From Paracamarosporium sp. OC-R06-R3 (Eukaryota > Ascomycota > Dothideomycetes > Pleosporales > Didymosphaeriaceae), in the NCBI GenBank assembly GCA_019828545.1, contig JACVRA010000138.1:310001-374000 (forward strand): a DNA stretch of 64,000 bases. Reading direction: 5' to 3'. Made by a program: the position numbers and the translations under genes. The notes beneath the pieces were generated by a model. The model did not search any database, was not told where the DNA came from, and was given only the letters and a program-made list of their open reading frames with translations. Positions 32,525 to 42,693 of the stretch are shown one piece after another. Each line of letters begins with the position of its first letter. Position 1 is the first letter of the stretch.

Positions 32525-35500
32525 TCATCTTATGATCTCCTCAGTCTTTGCCCGCATGACTCGTAGTCTTTCTGCCCATGCTGCATCATCTGCCGAGCTT
32601 CCCACTGCCACAAAGTCCCCGCTTTCCATGACCACTCTTAGCAGATCCGAAAGCCCGAGTGCGTTCTCTGTGCTACCGAACAGCTCTCCTGATCGTCTGC
32701 TATTCTCCCACCACTTCTCGACCACATAGACTAACCACTTAGCGAGCAACTTGCGTCCATTGCGGCTGTTGAATGGAGGGTCACGAGCGTACCACATCGC
32801 CTCGAGCACGCTGACAAGGTTCTCGAACGGTGCATTCAGCTTGACGAAGACATCGACGGGCCATGCAATTGGGTTACTATTGTCGGGAAGGGGGTTGTCG
32901 ATGTTTCCAGATCCATTCTGGCGGTACTTCTCGACGTCGTAATGGAGGAGGAGCTGAAAAACGTCGGACACGGGGAATATGTTCTGGTTGGTGCCGACGC
33001 GGCGACCAAGCGTTTCTGTTTCGATAGCGACCGACTCCCATGGCGAGGCCTTGCCCTCGGCAACTGCTTCGTTGTGGGCTTGCTCGATGAAAAGCTGCCA
33101 TGTGTTTCGGATGGTGGACAGGTCGCGGAAGTCGGCTTGGTGGAAGAGCAGGAGGCTGATGCTGTAGTAGCCAGCTTGGTCTGCGTAATCGTTGAAAAGC
33201 TAGATAGCATGTCAGCTGCGAGTTCGAAAAAGTACAAATTTTTAACATACTTCATTCACAGGCTTTACAGCACTGTTCAGGTCTGCAAGCACTTCCGCTC
33301 TACGAGCGCCCTGGAGTCGTTTGTCCGCCTTGATCTTTTGGAGAAGGTCGTCTTGAATGTTTCCAACGTCGAGGTGGTCGCTGATATTTCGTAGTAATTC
33401 TTGCCGCGTCTGCCTATTCCGTGCGCCACTGTCCGAAAAACCAGCTATGCGCGTTGATGCGTTCGCCTTTGCGCGCGAGAGATATTCTATACGCTGCTCG
33501 AGCGTCAGATTAAATGTAGGACTCTTTGCAAGCTGAAATTGCACCTCTGCAGCCCCGAGGTAGTCATTGTAATGTGCGTAATACTTCCACAAAAGATCTG
33601 CATGGGCAGAGTTGGTTTCGGAACTTCGCTTGAGATACTCCACCACGTATGGACTATTGATCTCCAGTAGACGGTCCGCCCAACCTTTGCTCATGTACCA
33701 GTCATAGAGGTAGTACTGGAAGACTTCGTCGTCCGAGTTGTTAATTTGCTCATAGGCTTCTTGCCTACGACGGCCGATTTGCGACATTAAACCGTCCTGC
33801 TGTACACTGCCTTGTGCACCAAAAGCTTGATCGACTGCTTCTATGACCTTGAAGATTAGCTTGTAGCAGTTTGTGCGTTGTGCATATGGAAGCTGGCGTG
33901 CGTCGCCGTCAGGTTGGCCATCCTTGACCCAGGAAAGAGCCCGATTACCGCGATCGCGCTCATCAGCAACTTTGAGCGAGAGACGAATAGCTCCTAGTAT
34001 ATGGTCAGTCAGGCCTATAATCAATCAACATATGCCTTACCTGCATAGAACTCCAGTTCGATGTATTTGTCTACTGCAGCAGTCAGATGCTCCATAGTCA
34101 GGCTTTTGGCAACCTGCTCGAACAGCCTCATACTATCGTTCAATTGAATGCGTCCGCGTTCAGCATTTGCTCCCGAATCTGCCGCCTTCTTCAAGTTTTC
34201 AGAGGCCTTGAAGATGACTACATCGTCGGAGCTGCAAAAGCTACCACACTTTCTCCGTAAAGCTTCCGCAACGGTCTCTACATTTGATCCCTTGACAATG
34301 TTGTGGTTGACAATCGCTTTAACCAGTTCTTTTGCCAATTCCTTGCCCTCGCCGGATGCAAAGAGCGTGTGGAACGTAAGTTTCCGGACTTCCAAGCGTA
34401 CTTCTGGTGCCAGCAAGAGCAAGATATCTCCTAGTCGCTCCTCGAAAAGGACTAAACTGAAAGCGATACCTTCCACAATATTGTTGATCATCTGAAGTAG
34501 ATTCGTCAAAGCGCGATTCTCGCCCTGAAGCTCTACCTCTTCCCGCCGGGAGCTCACCCGGCCTAGAGCCTCTGGGCCTGCTAATCCATCGATGAAGGTT
34601 TTGTTGTCGTCGAGAAATTGCTGTAGTCGTATGAGAGAGCGTTGTATATCCTGCAATTTGGCAATCTTGTGATTAGGTTCCAGCACCGGACCAGTGGGTG
34701 TAACTGATTCTTTGATGATGGGTGTATCCCAGATCGAGCGAACCAGTCGAGCAACGTAGAGCGCGATACCATCGTGACGGGGTGAAGGTTGTACGTTATC
34801 GACGCTTAGTCCTTCAACGGCGGCGGACTCTGTGATTTGAGGTTTCCCACCATACTCGATGAAAGTTTTCCGTGCAACTTCGGTGACTTCTGGGTCGGTG
34901 ATTGGAATGACTCGTGAGTCGGTACCCACATCTGTGCCTTGTCCACAAGCCACTGCCAAAGCCGTAGAAGCAGTTTCTGTGAGCCCATAATGCCTTGCGA
35001 ACCGGCGCACATCCGCCTCGACACCCTCTGAGCCTCCTCCATACCTGATAATAGCCGCAAAAGTGTCTACTAGCCTCCGTCTGCGCACAGTCTCGACCCC
35101 GTAATGGGTCATGATGGCGTACTCAGATGCAGGTTTGTCAAATTGTACAGCGTACTCGCTGCCAAAATTGCCACTCGTGAATGGAGGGGTAACCAGGCCA
35201 GCGTCCTGCAGCTTGCCTCTGAGTGTGATAGTCTGACCAGTTTCCGTAAAGCGAGCGTCACGTTCGCTAAGTAATTGGCCTGTATGCGAGGAGGATACAA
35301 AGAGCTCGTGGTTAGGGTTGGTCGGGTTTTTTTCGATTGCGCATAGGAACGTCCCAGGCGCGTATCGAAAAGTGGCCACGGTCTGTGTAAGAGTCCTGGA
35401 ATCGAAACCAATCGGAGTGCCCCCTTGATATGGTTGCATTTGAGTAGTCGTAGCATTTGGTGGAGGGGCAGTTTGGGCATCAGGGGAGACCGGAGGAAAG

Positions 35501-36729
35501 CGAACATGCATTACTGCCATGTTGCTGGGTGCGCCCGTAGAATCCCAGCCACCAGAAGTAGCGCTCATGTACAGTCGGACTCCCGTAGAGGAAGTGACCA
35601 TGAGTGACACGGAATCAGCTTCAGAGGCAGAGATTGGGTCTATCCCTACGATCTTAAGGTGGTCCAAAGCAGGCACTTGGCGGATCAAGTGGCTGACTTG
35701 GCCCTTTATTGTGCCGAGGTCGCGCTTGATGACATTCTCAAGCGTCGTAAATGTGCGCATATGAAAGACCTTGATGGTACTGTTTGTAGAAAGCGTATAT
35801 AGGAGGTTTCGGCTGTCGTCAACAACCATCTGCGTGAGACCGACGGGCGCTGCACGCTTGCCAAAAGATATGCTGGGCAGCGGGATGGCAACAGAAGATG
35901 TGACATGATTCTTCTTGCTGCAGCGATTCGAAAACCACTTTTCCTCCTGTTGATAATTCAGTTCCCAGACGTCTTCAGATGCGCTTTCACCAAAGAAGAT
36001 GCGCCCTGTCTTTGCGGAACTCGCAATAGCAGTGACGTTTAACCCGCGCACTGATGTCGACATGCCTGTACGGTAAAGATTTACACCGTATACGCCTTCG
36101 GGTCCAGATTCACATTCCACGGCGATGAGGTGAATTTCTGCGGTTGTCGCAATGACCAATAGCCACGAAATACTGTCGACAAAGACCTTTGCCCGTGGTC
36201 TGACCAGCTTTACACATGTGATGTTGTCTTTTAATTCCTCGAAGCCAATCAGTTCCGGGTTGCGCGCCGTGTAGTCCCATAGGTATAGCTGGTTGTCGAC
36301 GGCAACGTAGGCGTGGTTTATTTCCGCAAATAGCCCCATGTCCACACTCATCTGCATTTCATTGACCTGATCGTACATGCCTTCGGGGTGTTCGTACGAG
36401 CGCAACTTCTGGAAAGGCGCCCATGCTTGGCTTGTAGGCAGCTCGTACTCGCCGGAGACGCCCGCTGGGAAATGTCAGCATGTCCTGTCGCTTGGTTCTG
36501 CGCGGCGCGACTTACGTTTCGAGTATGCCTCGAGGGGCGGATATCGTTTGTCATTGTCGAGCATGCGATTAATGGCTTTGGCAGCAAGCTGTATCTGAGA
36601 TGGAACGGGCGCGGGCGCCTGCTGCTGCTGCACAGACCCCAGCGAGAAGGGCGCAGGCCTGGCAGGTGTGTTGGGGAACGTGCCGGGTCCATGTCGCTGA
36701 GGGGTCGCGGGCGGCATGTTCAAGGCCAT
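32525..36729 (-). CDS. nup170: Nucleoporin Nup170/Nup155, inner-ring scaffold, 4 exons
   Basis: Exons 36729-36516, 36464-34041, 33993-33251 and 33199-32525 join to 1351 residues, the expected size. Introns are 51, 47 and 51 nt, all phase-consistent. The first junction gives AYSKPGVSGEYELPTSQAWA followed by PFQKLRSYEHPEGMYDQ, a conserved family start. The N-terminal third is a beta-propeller (SVDMGLFAEINHAYVAVDNQ, LYLWDYTARNPELIGFEELK, FGKRAAPVGLTQMVVDDSRN). The remainder is an alpha-solenoid (ALTNLLQMINNIVEGIAFSL, ELEFYAGAIRLSLKVADERD, QYYLYDWYMSKGWADRLLEI, PPFNSRNGRKLLAKWLVYVV). The protein builds the inner ring of the nuclear pore with Nup192/Nup188 and contacts the membrane. The N-terminal ~60 residues are Pro/Gln-rich. 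The gene is divergent from aim41 and convergent with zng1. Confidence 0.95.
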
Positions 36730-37216
36730 GGTGGGCGGTGGGGGAGCTCCGCGAGCAGTGGACGTGGTCGAGGATGGGCGGAGGATGTGTTACGCGCCGC
36801 GGGTCGCAAACATTAGCTCGGCGCGAAAACAGCCGCGTGATTTAGCTAGGAGAAATGCGCAAAGACCTTGAAAGAAATGAAGTGCGGCAAGGAACAATTG
36901 CGGCCGTGAAAGAGCTCTGGGCGAGCTTGGTGTATTCAAGAAAACATTCAGGCCCAGCACGGACGCAAGCAACAGCTCGGTCCAGTAGCGCGATCCCGAC
37001 TTGGCAAACCAGAAAAGTTACATTCACCATCGCATCAGTTGCACATCCAACGAGACCATCCTAGACGCTCGGATTCGGCTCGGGCCTTTCTTTGTTTCTC
37101 TCTTTATTGTTCGCTCACTCCCAAAGGACGATCACGACAATTGCTCTTTCCAATCGCGTAACACAACTCCACCCTTTGCGACAGCGTTATACGAAACCAC
37201 CTCTACAATTCCAGAC
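36730..37216. promoter_or_regulatory. Bidirectional promoter region, nup170 and aim41
   Basis: A 487-bp divergent spacer. The aim41 side has a TTTCTTTGTTTCTCTCTTTA pyrimidine tract at about 37,089. An in-frame upstream extension of the aim41 frame starts at 37001 but is low in coding character. Confidence 0.45.
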
Positions 37217-37768
37217 ATGTCTCTCCTCCGCCTCGCCCGTCCTAATCTGTTTCGGCAACCCCTGCTCCGCCGCACCTTTATTACCACTCGACCTCTCTTC
37301 TCCGAACAAAAACCCTCCGTTCTCTCATCTCTCCAACCCGAACTCAAGACCGCCCTCCGCTCCAAAGACAAACCCCGCCTGACCGTCCTCCGTGCCCTCC
37401 TCGCCGAAATCACAAATGCCTCTAAAACAGCAAAGCCCGTCTCCACTGATGCTGCCCTCTTCTCGCTGCTCTCGAAGCAGATAAAAGCCAGCCAGGCGGC
37501 CGTCGAGGAATTCGAGAAGGCCAAGAGGGAGGATTTGGTGGAGAAGGAGCAGGGACAGCTGCAGATTCTGGAAGGATACCTGGGTCAGATCGAGACCGTA
37601 CAGGAAGAGGAGATCAAGCGTGTGACGGAAGAGGTTGCGGCAAGCTTTTCTGGGGAAGCGAAGGCCGGACCCGTGATGGGGAAGGTTATGGGCAAGCTGG
37701 GAGGTCGGCCCGTTGATGCGGAGCTTGTGAAGAAGGTTGTAGAGGAGACTCTGGATCAGAAGTCGTGA
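37217..37768 (+). CDS. aim41: Aim41, mitochondrial YqeY/GatB-like domain protein
   Basis: The start at 37217 (MSLLRLARPNLFRQPLLRRT) gives 183 residues with an Arg/Leu-rich mitochondrial presequence, and is preferred over the longer frame from 37001. The YqeY-like helical domain runs LQPELKTALRSKDKPRLTVL, RALLAEITNASKTAK, AALFSLLSKQIKASQAAVEE, LQILEGYLGQIETVQEEEIK and ends KVMGKLGGRPVDAELVKKVV. This C-terminal piece matches the GatB/YqeY tail that binds tRNA in the amidotransferase. Yeast Aim41 is a mitochondrial protein affecting mitochondrial inheritance; bacterial YqeY has amidase-related assignments, but the biochemical role is unclear. The size matches yeast Aim41 (about 185 residues). 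Confidence 0.88.
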   Translation: MSLLRLARPNLFRQPLLRRTFITTRPLFSEQKPSVLSSLQPELKTALRSKDKPRLTVLRALLAEITNASKTAKPVSTDAALFSLLSKQIKASQAAVEEFEKAKREDLVEKEQGQLQILEGYLGQIETVQEEEIKRVTEEVAASFSGEAKAGPVMGKVMGKLGGRPVDAELVKKVVEETLDQKS

Positions 37769-38932
37769 GAGGGGTAGGTGGGCGAAGTCTACGAAGGAGC
37801 CTGACCTGGTGACAAGAAGACGGCTGGGGACTAGACATGTTGTAAATTATGTAATATTGCGATTGTAACATAGCTGTCTACATTATAGATACCCAATTGA
37901 GAAGAAGAAGAAAGACAAACCCGTTTCATCGAGGAACATGCCTTGTCAGTCGAAACATGGCCTAGGATCAGGATTGCTGAGATCGATGGTCGAATGATGT
38001 GGTAAGTCGGGGTAAGTTGTGGTCTTGTAGGCGAAATGTTGTAGATTTTGTATTGTTGAGCATGATCTGGCGACATAGAACTACTGCTTACAACCCGATA
38101 GAGCTCACCAGTGGGGCTGCCGAGTGGTCATTGACTGAATCTTAGGTTAATGCTGAATCGGTTTGTGTGGTAGCAAAATAGCATGAAGCGACATGTAGCT
38201 CAAATCTTGGAGCACACGCGTAAAGATCGCTGAGTCATGGATGTCTCAGTCGCCGCATCTTCTGCACAGCTTATTATGTTGCTGCATGTACAAGGGGCCC
38301 GGTGTTGAGGCCTGAGATTGCCGACATGTTGGACCCAAACAGCTCGTGTCCGAGCACCCTCAGCCACCGACGTCATTTCCACAGCATGTGTGCATCCAGC
38401 CCGGCTGGCCCAGACGAAGTATGGGAGGGATGTCCCAGCGACGGGACTGCCGGCCTCGAGGGTCTCCATGTAGCCTCGTCGAAGCAGTGCCCAACTGTGG
38501 CCGCAACAGGGACGGCTTCTCTGCCCAAAGAGATGCCCAAAGGCACGTCTGTCTTGGTGTCGTCTGCGACAAGATCGCCAGCTGAGCCGGGCTTGAGAGG
38601 GCGTCCCGCCAGTCACAGCGGAGTGTGGGACCAGGGCTGCTACCGCCAGCTGCAGGGCCGCCGATGACGAAGCCCAGCTGCAGCACACAAAAGTTGGCCG
38701 CAACGGCATGCATACACCGTGCCCTGCGCTATTAAGGGCGCAACCCGATCACACGCACTTGCGTTTTCTTGCTTTATCCTCTCGTTTTGTTTCCCCCTCT
38801 CAACAAATCCACCTGTTTGCTCGCTGCTCTGCCTACGCCGTACCACTACTTGATTGATAGCGTGCCGCTGCCCCGCAGCTGTCCAACCTCACTGACATCG
38901 ACACCGCGTTTCACGCTGCATACTACGGCACC
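37769..38932. other. Intergenic, promoter of the DUF8035-like gene
   Basis: Overlapping frames of 117-169 codons at 38,200-38,713 on both strands have no motif and look like composition effects. The last 170 bp before 38933 is pyrimidine-rich (CTCTCGTTTTGTTTCCCCCT), as expected of a fungal promoter. Confidence 0.5.
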
Positions 38933-40477
38933 ATGTATCGTTCCTCGACTGGAAACCTGGACCACTACGACGACGCGCCTCGTGGCGGCGAACGATGGGA
39001 CCGCGACAGGCTCGAGCGCATGGCCCGGCGCGGCGGTGGTGGTGGTGGCCGCGAAGTGAAGGACGATTTCCACTTCTTAGAGCACGACCGGTTCCCTGGG
39101 GGCCGCCGTGACATCAATTTTCGTGACGAATACGAGCGCCGTGGTCCTCGTGTTATGGAGCGCGAGGCGTTCCGCGAAGACGAGCGCTTCGATCGACGCC
39201 GCCGCCCTGATATCTTCGATGAGCCGACACCATCCGAGATTGCCAACCGAGCACTTGCTCCGTATCGCCGCAAGTCTGTCGTGGATCGTGATATCGACCT
39301 CGAGATTGAGAGGGAAAGGCCAAGGAGGCCGGCTCGTCCACAATACATTCGTCGACAGTCTTCTCTCGACACCTTCGATCGTCGACCTCTTCCGCGCTAC
39401 GGTGATGTAGAGAGGGACGAATGGCGACCTCCGGCCAACGTCCCAATTCCTTTACCCATTCGAGAGCGTCGACGCTCGCCCCCGCGCTACCGAGAAGAGG
39501 AATTTGAGGAGGACCGCTTCTCCGAGCGGGATCGTCCATCCAGGAGACCAGAGAGGACGGAAGAATACCGTGAGGTCGAGGTCCATCGGGCGAAGAGCAA
39601 GCGCCGACGCAGTCCTTCGCGCAGCGTTGCACAATCTATTGCACGCAGCTCTTCCACTTCCAGCTTCGAGGAAGTTAAACTGCCAAGGGCAGACTGGGGC
39701 AAGAGGGGCAAGACTCGACTTCCCAAACGCCTATGCAGAGTCCAGGCTGTGACTGAGCTTGGCTATCCATACGAGGAAGAGGTATGTGGCATTTCAGACT
39801 GCCTACTTGGAGCTGGCTAACGAGGCATAGGAGGACTTCATCGTTGTCACCCGTGCCCTGGAGAAGGAGCACATTGATGAGATTATCAGTGTCAGTGAGA
39901 AGTACAAAGAGAGTAAGCTTTCGGCCCAGAGTCTAATCTAATTCTCTAACGTCTTGTCAGCCAAAACTACATATGTCTACGAAGACCAAAGGTCCGTCGT
40001 AGAGCAACCTCCGGTCGTTATCGCTCCTCCACCACCTCCGCCTCCACCGCCAGCTTCCGTCCATGGTGATACAATCATATACGAGAAGTCGGTCCGTTCC
40101 GCATCGCCTCCACGTCATCACGAGCATTTCGAGGAGAGAATTGAGGAATCCAACCACATTGGTGGGCCTTTGACTGTGCTCGTACCAGAAGAACGACGGG
40201 TGGTCCGCAGAGAGCGAGATGTGCGTACGGAGAGAGAGATTAAAGAAGAGATTCGCGCACTAGAGGACGAGCGGCGTATGCTCAAGTACGAGCGCGATGG
40301 CGACTTCGAAATTGTCGAGCGACGCGAACCTCGCCGAGAAGTCATTCGCATCGAAAAGGATCGGAAAGGTAGGATGGCCCTTGTTCGTTCGGCTCATTAG
40401 GATGGCGTTGATTCTGGATAGGCCGCCGTGAGCCTACTCCCAAGCTCGTTGCTGCGATGATGGCTACCCTCACCTAG
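38933..40477 (+). CDS. Arg/Glu-rich DUF8035-like protein, 4 exons
   Basis: Exons 38933-39781, 39831-39912, 39961-40368 and 40422-40477 join to 464 residues. Introns of 49, 48 and 53 nt have good GT-AG ends and matching phase. The N-terminal 250 residues are low-complexity, rich in Arg, Asp and Glu, with RS-like parts (RERRRSPPRYREEEF, KSKRRRSPSRSVAQS). A conserved module spans the first two introns: GKRGKTRLPKRLCRVQAVTE, LGYPYEEEEDFIVVTRALEK and EHIDEIISVSEKYKETKTT. I associate this with the DUF8035 family of filamentous fungi. A polyproline run (PPPPPPPPP), an acidic/basic coiled-coil-like stretch (REIKEEIRALEDERRMLKYE) and a short tail REPTPKLVAAMMATLT follow. The function is unknown; the composition suggests a nuclear or RNP-associated protein. 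Confidence is high for the model, moderate for the family name. Confidence 0.8.
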
Positions 40478-40909
40478 GGGCGTTTTGAAATTCCTATTGG
40501 ACGGTATTGGTCACGTTCTGCTCTTTGGATCGAAACAAGGCTTATAACTTTTCTTTAATTCTCGGTTTTTCCCCGGAATCAACGAATGTAACGGCCAGAT
40601 TGTGATTATTTTTCTATTTGCAGCGTGCGCTCTGGAAGCGTTACACTCGATTGGGAGGCTAGGTCTGGCGCAGACATTATGGAACATATTTTTTTTTCGT
40701 CTTTTCATCTCTTCTTAGCATTTTGTATAATATCATGTTTGGAAATGCGATAACGAATTATGATCATAATAACTATACACTCTAAATGTCAAATGTGCTT
40801 CGGTTTTAATACATCGACCTAACTCCGCACACCTTCGTTAACCTACCACAACGTAGCCAGCACACCGAACACGTCTACGCCACAGAATAAGCTCAAACTC
40901 GCCGATGCC
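40478..40909. other. Intergenic, promoter of arv1
   Basis: AT-rich 3' flank of the DUF8035-like gene (T9 run at 40,691) and upstream region of arv1. No gene is called. Confidence 0.5.
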
Positions 40910-41892
40910 ATGCCTATATGCATTGAATGTCGTGCCCCTGTCAAGACACTGTACACCTCTTATAGCAAAGCAGACGATCGTGCGCTCGGCAAAGGTGTTC
41001 GCCTTACACAATGCCCTCGATGCAAGCGCTTCGCAGACAAATATATCGAGCATGATTTTGTCATCATATTTATCGACATGGTGCTTATAAAGCCGCAAGT
41101 ACGTACCCTATCAAATCCAACAACGCAGCAAGCGCCCTAACAAGACGACGTCCAGGTATACAGGCACCTCCTCTTCAACAAGCTCGGCAGAGAAGACGAC
41201 CGCTTCGACGTGAGCCATCAAACCGTCAAAAGAGCCATAACCCCAACTAACCATCACACCAGCGCTCCATAATCCGTCTCGGGACCCTACTCCTCCTCTT
41301 CGACGTCTACCTCACATGGGCACGCATCGAGAAGCTCTCCTTCCCCCAACACGCACCTCTCACCCCCGCAAACTCCACCAGCACTCCCCCGCACATCTCA
41401 GAAAACAACGCATCCATCCTGCACTACCAGCCCATCCTCGTCCAATACATCTTCTTCCTCCTCCTCGTCGCCCTCTCCACCCTCGCCTTCCACGCCCCCA
41501 TCCGCCTCCTCTGTTCCATCCCCCCGGCTCGCCTTCCCCCCATTCTCCGAGCTCTCATCCCCTACTTCCCGCAGTCGAACGCTCTCTCCACGGCGCTGCT
41601 GGTCTCCAGCTGTACGAAGCTCTTTCCGATTCTACTCATTATCTGGGAGTATGATTTGAAGAGCAGCGCGACGGCGGTGAGCTGGGCGGTTATTGTGAAT
41701 AATGTGGCGGCGTTGGAGATCCTGGTGGGGTGTGGGTATGTGAGGGCGGGGATGTTAGTTGCGGTGGGCGCTGCGGTGAGGGGGGTTGTTAGTGGTGCGA
41801 TGTTGAGGTCGGTGGGACTTAGTATGGGGATGGGTTTGTTGGGGGATATGAGGGAGGTGGTTGTGCAGGGGAGGGAATTGCTGGGGCTCTGA
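40910..41892 (+). CDS. arv1: Arv1, ER sterol/GPI-lipid homeostasis protein, 3 exons
   Basis: Exons 40910-41098, 41156-41209 and 41263-41892 join in phase 0 to 290 residues. The N-terminal Arv1 homology domain has a zinc ribbon (MPICIECRAPVKTLYTSYSK, then TQCPRCKRFADKYIEHDFVI) followed by IIFIDMVLIKPQVYRHLLFN, restored across the first intron. The second intron leads into RSIIRLGTLLLLFDVYLTWA and the membrane part, with segments YQPILVQYIFFLLLVALSTL, SNALSTALLVSSCTKLFPIL, AVSWAVIVNNVAALEILVGC and a Gly-rich C-terminus. Arv1 resides in the ER membrane and is needed for sterol trafficking and for GPI precursor handling in yeast. The middle exon of 54 nt is small; the unspliced frames look meaningless, so annotation by single frames would miss this gene. 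An overlapping ATG at 40905 is out of frame. Confidence 0.93.
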
Positions 41893-42252
41893 GGGGAGGT
41901 GTGGCAGCTTTATGACTGATGACCATGCCATATCGTCGACTAATCGACTGGTATAGATCTTTCAAGTGCATGTGGTAACTTGGTGACATCTTCTACGGTG
42001 ATGGTATATGCAAAATATAATTGATCAAATGTATCTGTACAGCGCCGTCCTGCCCATGCTAAAACCCAAGTATTCATAGTACATATCGCTCCTCACGAGA
42101 AGATACTGTCTTTCGCACTCCCCTGTTCGTCCTCTGAGTTTCTCATTTCTGACCCGACTGCATTCCTTCCACAACGTGCGCAACTCGTCTCCATTCCTTC
42201 GTCTTGTTTCCTTCAACAACATATAGTCTCCTCCAATCGTTCTGCTCCTCGT
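41893..42252. other. Convergent 3' flanks of arv1 and vma9
   Basis: The interval lies between two convergent stop codons. No coding signal is seen; minus-strand frames here continue unspliced vma9 intron sequence and are artefacts. Confidence 0.6.
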
Positions 42253-42693
42253 CTAGCGGTGGAAATCCTCCGGGCCTCGCAGATCGCTTTTTATCGGCGA
42301 AATAAGAGGGTTCAATTGCGCGAGGAAGGTTATCGCCCACATGATGTACATAGCCGATGCCGAAAGGATAAGCGTCGACCTCCAGATACTGTTCCCACAT
42401 CAGCCGGTGCTCCATAGTGCATATCCACCTCACTGCTCTCTTCGAACTGTCTCCAGGGAGCATGTGTCCCAGCATTCGTGATTGTAGGCCATAGTAGAAG
42501 CCTTGGAGTGCGAGGACAAGGAGGACAGCCCGGGCTAGCTTGACGTACGTTTGCTCTTCGCCTTTGGGAGAGAGGAACCATGCGGCTCCGCAGAATATAG
42601 CGACGACTACGAGGCCGATGAAGGGCGCCCAACTACAAGTCTTAGTTTCAGCTTCGCATGTTGCCAGACAGGGAGGCCGTACCCGTTCGCCAT
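42253..42693 (-). CDS. vma9: V-ATPase subunit e (Vma9), 3 exons
   Basis: Exons 42693-42683, 42632-42549 and 42388-42253 join to 76 residues. The first exon has only 11 nt (MAN plus two bases). The introns are 50 nt (GTACGG donor, TTGTAG acceptor) and 160 nt (GTACGT donor, GAACAG acceptor). The product reads MANGWAPFIGLVVVAIFCGA, AWFLSPKGEEQTIWRSTLIL, SASAMYIMWAITFLAQLNPL and ends KSDLRGPEDFHR. This is the two-helix Vma9/subunit e of the Vo sector of vacuolar proton ATPase, of nearly the same length as yeast Vma9 (73). The WRSTLIL and MWAITFLAQL blocks are strong family marks. Unspliced frames of about 100 codons cover the same DNA but are wrong. Confidence 0.9.

Noticed and set aside
32153..32566. 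Plus-strand 137-aa frame after zng1
   Set aside because: Random composition, lies across the convergent 3' flanks and overlaps the end of nup170.
38200..38713. Frames of 121 (plus), 169 and 117 aa (minus)
   Set aside because: Mutually overlapping, no motif, no start context; they lie in the promoter of the DUF8035-like gene.
41316..41654. Plus-strand 112-aa Pro/His-rich frame
   Set aside because: Shadow of the third exon of arv1 in another frame.
42143..42632. Minus-strand frames of 110 and 100 aa
   Set aside because: They read through introns of the three-exon vma9 gene, whose spliced product is a textbook subunit e.
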